A stretch of DNA of 64,000 nt, from NCBI RefSeq assembly GCF_001680005.1, contig NC_033566.1, forward strand, positions 2,542,001 to 2,606,000. The letters are read 5' to 3'. Numbering within the stretch: position 1 is the stretch's first letter; every line of letters begins with the position of its first letter. Position numbers and translations under genes: made by a program. The stretch is from Plasmodium coatneyi (taxonomy: Eukaryota; Apicomplexa; Aconoidasida; Haemosporida; Plasmodiidae). This document shows, one piece after another, positions 33,318 to 44,510 of this stretch. The notes under the pieces were generated by a model that was not told where the DNA came from, made no database searches, and saw only the letters and a list, made by a program, of their open reading frames with translations.

Positions 33318-36300
33318 CTAAACCCGGAATCTGAAACTTGGGACCTGTTCCTTAGGAACACCAATTTCCGAAACAATGTCTTCTTCCATAAACCCGGAAT
33401 CTGAACTTGGAACATCTTCCTTAGAAACATTTTCTTCCTCTATAAATTGGCTTCCCATAAATTCTTGAACCAAAATTTCAAAAAAGTCCTCCTTCGTCGA
33501 ATGCAAATGCCCCTTTTGACATTCGTCTAAGACTTCTAAATGAATATCAATAATCATGCGGCGACGTACAGCACCACCACGAAGGCGATCGGCAGCACGT
33601 TTTTTCCTCCTTTTTATAGGCGTAGAACGAGGTTTGTGTTCCTTTACTAAATAATATTCATGTGGACCATCTGCCTGGTCGTCCACATGGTCAACAATCT
33701 GCTGTTCTAAGGAGGGAGCACGTACTTGATAAGCTCTTCTGTAACGCTTTCTTGTTTTACGAAGCATTCCAAAGTACTGAACAAAAGAAAAAAAAAAAAA
33801 AAGGGGGAGAAAATGTTTCTTTAATAGGGATGCGAAATGTTTGTTCACGCAAGAGTAATTACTACTTCAAAACACAGGTGTAAAATCCTACACACACACA
33901 CCCTAAAATGCGAAATCCTACACCCCCCTACTCATTCATTCACCTTAATTTTTTCTTTTTTTACTTCTTTCCCTTTTTTTTTTTTTTTCTTATTTTCTTC
34001 TAATATTAAATTTTTTTTTTTTCTTACGGAAAAATTTTTTTTTTTTCTTCTTCTTCCTTCTTTTCTTACCTTCCAGAGTGAGTAGGTCATAATAGAAATA
34101 CCAAGTACGGCAGGAGCAAGAGGGAGGTAAGGAAGGACGGGGTTGTCAATCTTGTTAATAAGTCGGGCAGCCTTAGGTGCTTTTAAAACAGCATTATCCC
34201 CTTCGCCAAAGCCAGCAGCAGAAGAACCAGGTGGAGGATCTGGGGTAGCTGGTGTTGGCTCTGGACATATGTTATTTATTTCAGTCAGAGCTTGCTTTAC
34301 TTCCGACTTTTTGCTCTCATCATTGTCGAGCATTCCTTGTACTTTGTCTTTTATATCGTGATTCCCTTTATTCTTGCAACTGCTACTCGTGAACCAAAGA
34401 CTTGCATCCACGCTTAGTGTGCAACTTAGATTAGGTTTCCTTGTACATTCGACACAATCAATACCACCCTTACTTTCATCCACACACCATACATCCCTCT
34501 TTTTATTTCCTTCCTCAAACATTTTTCTTATTTTTTCTTCTGTAATACCACAGGAAGTTCCTTTCTCTTCCAATCTATCTGCATAAGAATTTAGGAGAAT
34601 GCATCCTATGGTTTGATCAAATATTCGGTTATTTTTCTTCTGATTTCCGTACCTCTGTGTCTCATCTTCCTGAATGATGTATATATACTCTAAGCCTCTC
34701 GTGATGTATTGACATGCCTTTTTTCCTGGATCTGTTACTCCGTTATCACCTGCTCCTGTAAACTTCTCACATAGATCGCCATCTGTTTTACTTTCATTTC
34801 TCATAGCCTCAGACAATTTTTTTAATACTCTTCCGACGTCGCCAACCCCCCAAAATACACACTGTACAAATGGGAAAAAAAAAAGAAAGAAGGAAGGAAG
34901 GAATGGGACATATATATGCACTTTATAGACATGCGCATAAGATTCATAGCTATTCCTTTTCTTTCTGTATTATATATAAAGGATATACTATTTATTACAG
35001 TGATCTAAAATGCAGTGAACAATATATTGTTCCATTCTTACCCAGTCCCGTCTTCCTGTCCCTTGATTAGTTAATCTGTCCCTAAACCAATTAATTGTTA
35101 CGCATTTTGTACGTTCACATAGGTCCTTTTCCTTGCTACAGTCTTTACCTATAGAGAGGAGAGAGAAAGAAATCGAGTGAAGGAATAGTGGAATGTATGG
35201 GTAGTAATTGAATGTGATGGTAGTGATGGTGCTGGAAGGGGTCTTAGGGGTGGAGGAAAGGAAGGTTGTTAGGGTGGTGGTGTCGCTTTCGCAGACTCCT
35301 TAGTCTGTGTTTAGCATATTTTTTCCTTACATATTTCTTCCATAGTTTTTTTTATTTGTTGATTCTGGTCCAGCATTTCCTTTACTTTTTTTTCTATCTT
35401 ATCTGAGCCTATTACGCAATCTTTATAGTCTTCCTTTGAGCACACTTCACAATTATTGTCACCCTTACATTCATTTGTTTCTTTCTTAATTTTTGTACTT
35501 TTGCTGAAGGCCTGGGTTATGCCCTTCTGCACGGAGCATCCATCCTTGAATTTATCTTTGAGGAGGTCTGCATAAGCATTCATTACTACGCATAGCATAG
35601 TTTGCTTAAATAATTGGTTATTCACTTCTTGGTTTTCCTGGGACCCATCTTCGTCCTTTGGAATCTTGTATATATGGTGGAGCCCCCTGACAATAAGCCT
35701 GCATGCTTCCATTTCTGCAAATGTCACTACTTTACCGTTCCATTGGTCGCCATAGCAATAATTGTCTACCTTTTCGTTTTTTTTAGGTATGGCTTCGGCG
35801 AGTTCCTTAACACTGGTTTGGATGTCTTGCCACATGTCAGTCTACAAAATAGGAAAGGGGGATAGATGCATGTATATATATATGTAATTAACAACTACGT
35901 AAAGTTCTTATTTTTCACTTTTCCCCCAACATTTATATACATTCTGCTATGTTCATTGTGCACAGTTAAGTTCTAGTGGTGAAAGTAGCTCCTAACATAG
36001 TCATCCTTCTTGTCTGGTCTGTGCTGCATCCATTTCTTTGCTACACATTTTGCACGTGCACATAATTCACCCTTTTTGCTACAGTCCTCATCTACAAAGG
36101 AAGAAGAACAGAGGATGGTGGATGGTTATCCACCCTTTCTCCCACCCTCCTTGAGGCAGTGGTAGGTGGGTTGTTAGGTGGGTGGTGTGACCACCCTCAC
36201 TGTTGTTGTTGTTGTTCACAATTTATTTGGTTATAAGAGTAATGCCTTGATAGGATTTACCTGGTGGAGATGGTGGTGGTTGTTGTTGTGCTAATTCCTC

Positions 36301-37246
36301 CTCAACCTCTTTAACTATTTCCTTCGCTTGCCTCACTTCTTCCAAAAATTTATTAGCTTTATCCTGCACTTCGGGACTTAGTCCTTTGTGTTCTCCCTTT
36401 GGAAACGTACTACTTCTCTGGTCATCAGACCTGCTTCCTCCATTACATGCACTTTTGTTACTTATTTGCCCCATTGTGCTTATAATGCCCCGATCCCTAA
36501 ACCATTTATAAATCTCCCTGTAACCAACTCCGTCCTCCTTTTCGTTCACTGAGAACTTACCTGTATATATGCATTCCTCAGGTTTCATTAAAAAAAAAGC
36601 CTCCAAATTAGTTATTGCTGTGAATACATAATTAATATTCTGCTCATTTATATAATACCTTGACATATATAATAATAACCACAAGTTTATTAGATCACAT
36701 CGAGCGTCCTCCGACCCGATCTCGCGCACATTTACCTCCTGCCCATTCAATTTATACATGCTGTCTTTATTTGTTACTTTAACCAAATTCCTCATAAGAA
36801 TTTTACAAAAACATTCGTGAAGGCCATGGTCGACGCCGTGACCTTGTACGACGTCTTCGCAAACAGCTGTAAAACCACCGTTCTCGTCGTCTGCAGTTAG
36901 TTGCCTGTTGAATTCTTGAAATAGACCATACACATCACCCTTACCTATACCCTGAAAGTAGGAATGAAAAAGTAGAACATGTGTATATATTCCTTTTTAT
37001 ATATATACTTATGTCTAACACCCCTAACACCACCTTCCTTCCAGCAACCACTTAGCATCAAGCACTACTTTGTACATAAAGTGGAATTCTTGTTCCATTT
37101 CCCATGGAATTTGCATGTAGAAAAAGTACAATTTCCTATTTCTCTCCCCCCCCTTTTCGCCCCCTTTTGAAAATTAGAAATCAAATGACATTTACCCATT
37201 TTCTCCTAAAGAATGTGTCCACGTTATCGTCCACTGGATCGACCAT
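33318..37246 (-). CDS. SICAvar: SICAvar-3, small seven-exon variant antigen
   Basis: Read exons (descending): 37246-37196 (MVDPVDDNVDTFFRRKW), 36951-36261, 36091-35997, 35841-35331, 35148-35042, 34861-34070, 33776-33318; phases agree throughout; about 900 residues, short for a family in which many members exceed 1000. Exon 2 is an alpha-type domain (CFCKILMRNLV; DLINLWLLLYMSRYY) with a Glu/Gln-rich end. Two short cysteine exons (CSKKGELCARAKC; CSKEKDLCERTKC) each precede a beta-type domain (CRLIVRGLHHIY...LCVVMNAYADLL; CQYITRGLEYIY...CILLNSYADRL). The second of these carries the TM (VLPYLPLAPAVLGISIMTYSLWK). The last exon is the canonical tail (YFGMLRKTRKRYRRA, RRMIIDIHLEVLDECQKG). Odd: the donor after exon 3 reads GTTAGG in place of GTAAG, and the frame runs to a stop if it is not used. 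Confidence 0.9.
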
Positions 37247-39332
37247 TTTCTCGTCTAATTGAGAGGTGGTGTGCCTGCAGGAATGCAAGTAAATGATATG
37301 CAATTCATGTGCTTCGAAAGATGATGATGAAAACAGCGTTGGTACGTTTTTGTTCCTTTTTCATTCAAACATGCTCAATCACTATCACCCTTACAATCAA
37401 CCTTACTTGTTGATGTGATAATGTTGAGGGTTTGTAGATTGGGTCTTTTACTTTGTTATTTTTGTTTTTTAAATTTCTTCCTGTGTAATTTTTTTCCTTC
37501 TATTTCATTCTCTCCCCTTAGGTCTCTTAATTTCTATATTACCTTTTAAAAAAAAGAAAAAAAGAAGAAAATATTCACACTTTTCTTCTTATTTTTTTTT
37601 CTTTCTTCTTATCAGAAAGAAGACGTAATCTTTCCTCCATACCATATGCTCTGCATTTCTTTCTAAAAAGAAGAAAAAAAAAGGAACAATTAAACACTTG
37701 TTTTTTTTTCTTTCCTATTCTCCTTTTTTTCTTTCCTTCCTTAAAAAAAAAAAAATGTGAGCAACCTTCCTTCCACAACACCTAACCCTTTTATTCTACC
37801 ACTCCTAACAACATTCCTTCCACACCCATAACTCTTCATTCTAACACCCTTAGTAACCTCCCTTTAACCCCTACACCTTACCCCCACACCACTAACACAC
37901 CTTCATTCTAATACACGTAGGAACCTCGCTTCCACTAACCACCCCTAACTGTATCATCCTACACACTTTCCATCTTTCTTTTTTTTTTTTTTTTTTTTTT
38001 CTTCCTTAAAAAAAAAAAATTGTGGGCAATCTTCCTTCCACCCCTAACACACAAATTTGGACACCTTATACCCTTCCTTCTACCCGTAACAAACTTCCTT
38101 TCACCACGCTTACACCCTTCCTTCCACCCTTAATCCATCATTCTAATACACTTAACCCTTTCATTCTACCACCCCTCACACCCTAAACTTTAACAGCCAT
38201 AAGCATTCATTCTAATACACCTAAGAACCTCCCTTGCACCCCTACACCTTACCCCCGCACCCCTAACACACCTTCATTCTAATACCCCTAGGAACCTCCC
38301 TTCCACCTACGACTCCTAAGTGCACCATGGTGCACACTTCCTTCCACATACTTCCTTTCTATCTTTCATCTATTTCTTTCTTTTTTTTTTTTTTTTTTTC
38401 TTCCTTTTCTTTCTTCCTCTAGGCCCTCCTGCAGACTTATTAACTTCCACCGAGCATATAACTACTTTCCTTCCATCCTCGACTCATATACTACCCGAAA
38501 GTGCACCATCCTTCACATTTTCCTACCTTCCTTTTTATTTTCTTCTTCTTCTTTTCTTTACTTCCTTCTTTTTTTTTTTTTTTTTTTTTTTTTCCTTCCT
38601 TCTTTTCTTTCTTTCTCTGTGACGATGTACCCTAAGGTGCACCCCCCCTGCAACCTTCGATCAAAAACGTTCCTCTGATTGCACCCCTCGGTACACTTCC
38701 TTCCAACTACTACCTGACAACCTTCCTTCCTTCAAGGCTTCCCTCTAAGTGCACCCTTCTGCACACTTATTAACTTCTACCCCAACAATTTAATACCACC
38801 TTCCTTCCACCCTAACACCCATAATTACAACACCCTGCACACTTCTCACAACGTGTTTCCTTAATTTTTTTTTTTTTTTTTTTTTACTTTTTCTACTTAT
38901 TCCTTAACGGAAGTGACCTTCCTTCTTTGCACCCCTAACACCGCTTCCTTCGACCACCCTAACAAGTTTTCCTTCCACCTACCACCACCCCTAACAACCT
39001 TCCATCCACCGCTAACACAACCTTCCTTCCTTAGACCCTTCTTCCATAAGCCCTCCCTTCTTCAGTCCTTAGACACTATCCCCCTTGTACCCTACGAACT
39101 AACAACCAACCTACTACCCTAACAACCTTCCTTCCACACCAACCACCTAACAAACATACTTTCATCTACCACCCACCTAACAACCTTCCTTCCACCTATC
39201 ACCCTACAACCTCTTTACACCAACCACCACCCTAACAACCTTCCTTCCTTCCACAGCAAACAATCTTTTGTAGAGGTTTTGTAGGTATTTGTAGCAGTTC
39301 CGTAAGGGTTTGTGACTGTTCGTGGCGGTTCC
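37247..39332. repeat. Intergenic C-rich repeat field
   Basis: No gene. From 37760 to 39260 the plus strand is degenerate CCTTCCTTCCACC, CACCCCTAACAACC and ACCTAACAACC, cut by poly-T and poly-A tracts (37560-37755, 37980-38020, 38375-38400, 38570-38595). It separates the 5' end of SICAvar-3 from the 3' end of the next minus-strand gene. Confidence 0.75.
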
Positions 39333-40708
39333 TCAAGCGTTCCAATTTATACCTAATTTTACGCTCAAAAGAATACATACCATAAAAGCAATAATGGCAA
39401 AACCACTTTGAATCCAGGAATATGGTGGTGGTGGACCACCTATGGAAAAACCCACAATCACACCAACACAACACAAAGCTAAAAAATATAACACAGAAAT
39501 GGTCAACACAAGAGGGGACAGGAATGCGTCCCCTTCTCTTGTCCATACTCTTCTTTTTATAGCATACAAGAGTTTATGAATAAATCCCCTAGGTTGGAAT
39601 CCCCTGGGTTGGAATTCTCTGTGTTGGAATAACACATCTCTTCTTCCATTTTGTGTTCCATTTTTTATATATGGTGTTTGATAATCATCACTTCGTTCCT
39701 CAAAGAGACTATCCATAGAACTATTATCCATGGAGGAATTGCTGTCCAGGGAGGAACGGCTGCCCATGGAACTGCATGTTGTGGACAGTGAATGAACACT
39801 TTCCATGGAGCAAGTGCTATCCATGGAGGAACGGCTGTCCATGGAGCAAGTGCTATCCATGGAGGAACGGCTGTCCATGGAGCAAGTGCTGTCCAAAGAG
39901 CGGTCAATTGCACCGCAACGGCGACGGTTCTTCCAAAAGGGGTGATAGGAAGCACCCTCATTATCCATTTTGGGATGTTCATTTTTGCACTTATTGCCAA
40001 TTCTTGCTGCATGGAGTCGATGAAATAATTTTTTATCGTTCTGATCAAAGAAAGCGTCTATTCTATCCTTCTGTAAAGGGACGACGTCATCGATGTTGTT
40101 GTTTGATGTACCATCATCACTCCACTTGGTTTGTAGTCTTTTTACACCGGTCTTCACACCTAAGGTGGTGGTGCCAAAGGGGGTATTTTTTTCCTTATGC
40201 TCAGTTCCTGTCACATTGGCATCATACCGTGATGACGATGTGCTTATGGCAGTCACCTAAAAAAAAAAATGAGGTAAGGAAGCTTGTGTTAGGGTTGTTA
40301 GGTGGTGTGGTGGTAGGTGGGTTGTTAGGGGTGGTGGAAAATTTTGTTTTTCCTTTTCTTTTCTTCTTTTCAATTTTTAATAAGGAGCATAGAAGTTCAT
40401 TTATAATAATGCATGTTAGAATTCCAATAATGGAAGATGTATTATCATACATGGTGGTGGTTAAGATATTGCCATAAACAAAGTAGAAGAGCTAATATGA
40501 ATAGCTTCACAGAGAAGGTTTTTTTGTTCTCTACTCCTTTTAAGCGCAAAGGAAGTTTTAAAAGTGGCGATGTTTTTTTTTTCCGTTTTGCTTCTTTTTT
40601 GAGTGTGTGTGTACAAATATATATTTTTAAAGGAAGGAAGTAATTAAAATGTACAATAATACTAATTAATGCAAAAGTTATGATAATAATTTGAAATAAA
40701 AACAACAT
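39333..40708 (-). CDS. Two-TM putative exported protein with MDSTCS repeats
   Basis: The main exon is 40256-39333, after a poly-T/AG acceptor, and starts VTAISTSSSRYDANV. It contains an imperfect SMDSTCS/SMDSRSS hexad array (about residues 120-175), a basic stretch, then two hydrophobic segments (LVLTISVLYFLALCCVGVIV and IQSGFAIIAFMVCILLSV) near the C terminus. A possible first exon is 40708-40655 (MLFLFQIIIITFALISII, signal-like, phase 0, donor GTACAT). The gene at 62194-63307 has the same layout and the same exon-2 opening (V-[TS]-A-[IL]-S-T), so the two form a family. No clear RxLxE export motif was found. After VCILL another frame gives a basic end (KIRYKLERLRNRHEQ), so a late frameshift or splice at ATG|GTATGT is possible. 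Function unknown; export to the host cell is inferred from architecture and location. Confidence 0.65.
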
Positions 40709-40984
40709 GGTTTTTAGTTCTATTCTATACAATTTATGATGATAACATTCTTAATAATCCTATTCCCTTTTATGGGAAAAAAAATAACCCCCCACACACC
40801 CCTTAAACTATATGTCGTACTTTTTCTGACGGTGCAATATATGTGGAGTAGCAAATTAATTCTACATGTTTTAACAGTGAAATTCTTATATATATATTCA
40901 AAATTCTACCCGCTTTTTTTTTTTTTTTTTGGGGAGATAATGTTAAATAAAAAAAAAAAAAAAGAAAGAAAAAGGAAGAAAAAA

Positions 40985-41120
40985 ACAATTTATTATTACT
41001 GAACAATCATATAAACAGAAGGGAAGAGGGGAGGATTGTACTGTCAAGTATATACTATAAGGATGTGTGTAGATTTCTCCCTTGTATGCATAATTAATGC
41101 AAATATCCTTTTGTATTATT
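40985..41120 (+). promoter_or_regulatory. Upstream block with ACTGAACAATCATA (copy at KIR-9)
   Basis: TTATTATTACTGAACAATCATA followed by an AGAAGGGAAGAGGGG tract and ACTGTCAAG. A related block sits before KIR-12 (51257-51330) and KIR-14 (56765-56850), each 500-800 bases upstream of the first exon. Likely part of the 5' regulatory DNA of a KIR subgroup. Confidence 0.55.
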
Positions 41121-41479
41121 ACGTACGCTTCTTTTCATTTATTTCATATAAATTTACCCTCTTCACTGTATATTTATGAATATACACATTCAGGAAAGGG
41201 GAAGGGAAAGGTCGAACGTTCCTCCTTGTACATATATGAACTGTATACATGACAACTGTATACTACATATATATATATGTGCATTAAAAAAAAATTAGGA
41301 GGAGTACTTTTTTTTTTTTTCTTTTGGGCTTAATTCTTTATATATTTTTTTACCTTAATATATATATGTACATATGTAATGGCTCCAATGTACATATATA
41401 ATGTACATAGCTAATGATTTTGATGTACACATTTGTGTATGTGGTATATTACTACTATTCAAAAATTCAGGAATATATA

Positions 41480-41600
41480 TTATTATTATTAAACAAAAAA
41501 GAAGTAAAAATTCCACATTCACCCCCACACTTACAATCCAATCATACAATCACATCATCATATGATCATCCTAGGGAACAAACAAAAAATATCAAACAGA
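41480..41600 (+). promoter_or_regulatory. Upstream block shared by KIR-7 and KIR-9 (copy 2)
   Basis: AAGTAAAAATTCCACATTCA, CCCCCACACTTACA, CAATCATACAATCACATC and GGAACAAAC parallel 21130-21230 before KIR-7. Confidence 0.55.
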
Positions 41601-41651
41601 ACAGAGAAAATTCTAACACTAATTTATTACATAGAGAGGTGCACATAAATC

Positions 41652-43705
41652 ATGACGAAGGTAGGAAGCATATTGAAGGTTCCTTCTTTTTCTATGCAAC
41701 ATAGATAATTACACAATGTGTGCACATGTAATATTCCACATATTTATACATGTGGTGTGATTATGGTGTAGTGTAAAATGAAATGAGGAAAAAGATGTGT
41801 GAAAGGAATACACATATATATGTACACATATATATATATATATATTCCACACTCCCTTCTACGAACTGTACCTGTAGACACTGGATCCGAACAATTTACG
41901 TTCGAAGAAAGAGTTCTATGATAAATTCAATTCGGTTACTGGGAACGACTGCAGCAGCAGGAGTATCAACCCCCAACAGTTAAAGTCTCCATTACAGACC
42001 AACTTCGCAGGGTGTAAACAAATTATTGAAGATGCGGAGAAAATCGCAAAGGCTTACTGTACCGCATGTAACATGAATACAAGAAAAAAATCGGACGGCG
42101 AACCCTGTTATTTCTTTTACCATTGGTTGGGAGATAAGTACTGGAACGACTTAGGTAATAAAAATTTGTCAGACCTGCTGAGTCCAATTTACCAAACGCT
42201 GAGCAAACGCACACATACGGACAAATGTAGATTTCAATACAGCGATGTTAACAAAACACTTCTTCCCCAAATGAAAACAGTATTCGACTACTACTACGAC
42301 CATGAGAAAGTAAACGACAGGTTAATGAAGAATGGCCTCAAATGTGAAGGAAATTGGACGGGTTACTTAGAGGGAATAGCTTCAGCATGTATTACCATAA
42401 GAGCATATTGCAAAGGTAAGGACGACACCAGTAGTAATTCATATTGTTACGACTTTAATACCAAGTATAAGGAACATTGTGGTTTAGCGGAAGCGTTACA
42501 TTTGTATTGTAAGGAGTCAGCTACCCTAAAGCATGATACGAAATATTCCTCCGTAGAGGAAAAATTAAAGGCTGAACGGGAGCTTGCACGAACAGCAACA
42601 CAAGCAGAAGCAGAAAAACAAGTAGCACAAGCAGAATCCTCTGCAGCACAACTCAAATTAAACGAAGCCGAAAGTAAAGCTAGCACCTCCTCTACTCTTT
42701 CTTCTGCTTTTGGTACCTTAGCAGCATTAGAATTACCAGCATTGGCATATTTTCTATACAAAGTAAAATTACAACTTAAAGTTGCAAAATATAAGTAACA
42801 GTACTTAATCCTTCCTTCCTTAGACCAAGATTTTCCTTCCACCCCTAAGATCCCCTCCTTTCCTTTCCTCCTTAGACCCCTTCCTTTCCTTCCGTCCTCC
42901 TTATACCTTCTTTTCCTTCCCTCCTTAGACCCTCCTCCTTTCTCCTTAGAGACCCTTTCCTTTCCTAGACATCCCTTTCCTTCCTTAAACACTCCTTCCT
43001 TCCATCCTGAGGTGCATCCTTCCTTCTCTTCCTTAGACCCCTTCCTTAGAATTCTTCCTTCCTTAGACTATCCTTCTTCTTTCTACCCTTAAGAATCTTC
43101 CTTCCACCTACCACCACTAACAATCTTCCTTCCTTTCTCCTCCTTAGAACCTTCCTTTCCTGCCTCCTCCTTAGACCCATCCTTTCCTTCCTCCTCCTTA
43201 GACCCTCCTTTCTTTCCTTCTTCCCTTAGACCCTTCCTTTCCTTCTTATTCCTTCTTTTTTCCTTATTCCTTCTTTCCTTCTTTGCTTCCTTCCATCCTT
43301 CTTAGACACCTTCCTTTCCTCCTTAGATCCCTTCCACCTACCACCCTAAGACTACCTTCCTTCCTTAGATCCTTCCTTTCTTTCCTTTCTTAGACCCCTT
43401 CCTTTCCTTTCTTCCTTCGACTCATTTCTTACTTCCTTCACTTCTTTCAGTATAAACCATGGTCTTCTTGGTTTGGTAACCATTCAAATGAAAGAAGAAG
43501 AGGAAAAAGATCTGTGGGGCGTGAAATCGACACTTTTACAGAGGCTTCCACAAGGGATTCCATACTGGATACAAGCGAAAATTCCACAGTAGGATCTGGT
43601 GCATACAACACAAGACCGTCTAACAGAGGAAGAGGAAGAACAGGAGCAGGAACAGACAATAGTAGACCAGGTCATCGTCGAAATTTAGGTTACGGTCGGA
43701 TGTAA
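41652..43705 (+). CDS. KIR: KIR-9, paralogue of KIR-7
   Basis: Read exons: 41652-41660 (MTK), 41878-42762, 43451-43705; about 382 residues, phase 0. The ectodomain begins TLDPNNLRSKKEFYDKF and has CYFFYHWLGDKYW, VFDYYYDHEKV, and the cysteine pairs around YLEGIASACITIRAYC and SYCYDF. An Ala/Glu/Lys-rich heptad-like stalk (KLKAERELARTATQAEAEKQ) precedes the TM (SAFGTLAALELPALAYFLYK), nearly the same as in KIR-7. The tail starts YKPWSSWFGNHSNERRRG and ends NLGYGRM. The last intron (688 bases) consists of C-rich CCTTCCTTAGACCC repeats. The 3' flank matches that of KIR-4, so this gene looks like a mosaic of neighbours. Confidence 0.9.
42790..43445 (+). repeat. C-rich repeat in KIR-9 intron (CCTTCCTTAGACCC)
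   Basis: Degenerate units of CTTCCTTCCTTAGACCC and TCCTCCTTAGACCCTTCC fill the last intron on the coding strand. Confidence 0.85.
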
Positions 43706-44510
43706 CACCGTCGTATGTGATGTAACGCACTTTGGAATATAATGTAATGTGTCGCACAATTGACATGAAGTGAGGCTATGTCAGCACACACAGTATATGT
43801 ATACAGCGCATACAATGTATGAGGAAAGAGCAAAGTGGCATTTTTTTTTATTTTCTTTCCTTCTTTTTCATTTCTTTTTTTTTCATTTTTATGGTTCCAC
43901 TACATTTATTCTTCCTTATTTCTTCTTTAATTATATATATATGTGATAAATTTGGTGCATAAATATAAGGGAATATAATTCCTTAAAAAAATTGAACAAA
44001 GTGCATATATATATATACATGTATGATTGAAAAGGGAGGAAATACGAAATGTTTAATAAAAATAACTGCAAAGTGAGGGGGAAGAACGAGCAAGTAAAAT
44101 TATTCCCGCTACTTCCATACTACATCAAACCCTTTAAAAATGAATAATGCATAATGTGTATTCTATAATAAATTGCATTGCTACTTTAAAAAAAAGCAAA
44201 ATAAATTGCTCTAAAAATGAATACACATATAATGTGCATTCTATAATAAATGTGTATTCTATAATAATAATTGCACTGCTTTTTAAAAAAAGAAAATAAT
44301 TGCTCCTTAAAAAGAAAATAAATAGCTTTAAAAATGAATAATGCATAATATGCATTCTATAATAAATGTGTATTCTATAATAAATTGCTCTAAAAAGAAT
44401 CGTCCCTTTTAAATGAATGAATCAACAAAGAACAACAATTTTTCTTCTTAACATAAAAGTATATTATATATAAGTAGGAAGAAGAACATATACCACTACA
44501 GAGAGATAAA
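43706..44510. other. Intergenic KIR-9 / KIR-10
   Basis: No gene. 43706-43850 matches the KIR-4 3' flank (GCACAATTGA, GAGGCTATGTC, GGCATTTTT). 44130-44400 holds repeats with AAAAATGAATAATGCATAAT and GTGTATTCTATAATAAATTG. Confidence 0.65.

Noticed and set aside
39776..40477. 233-residue plus-strand frame with repeated CYPWRNGCPWSK
   Set aside because: It is the antisense of the MDSTCS repeat of the minus-strand gene, which has a splice acceptor, two TMs and a paralogue.
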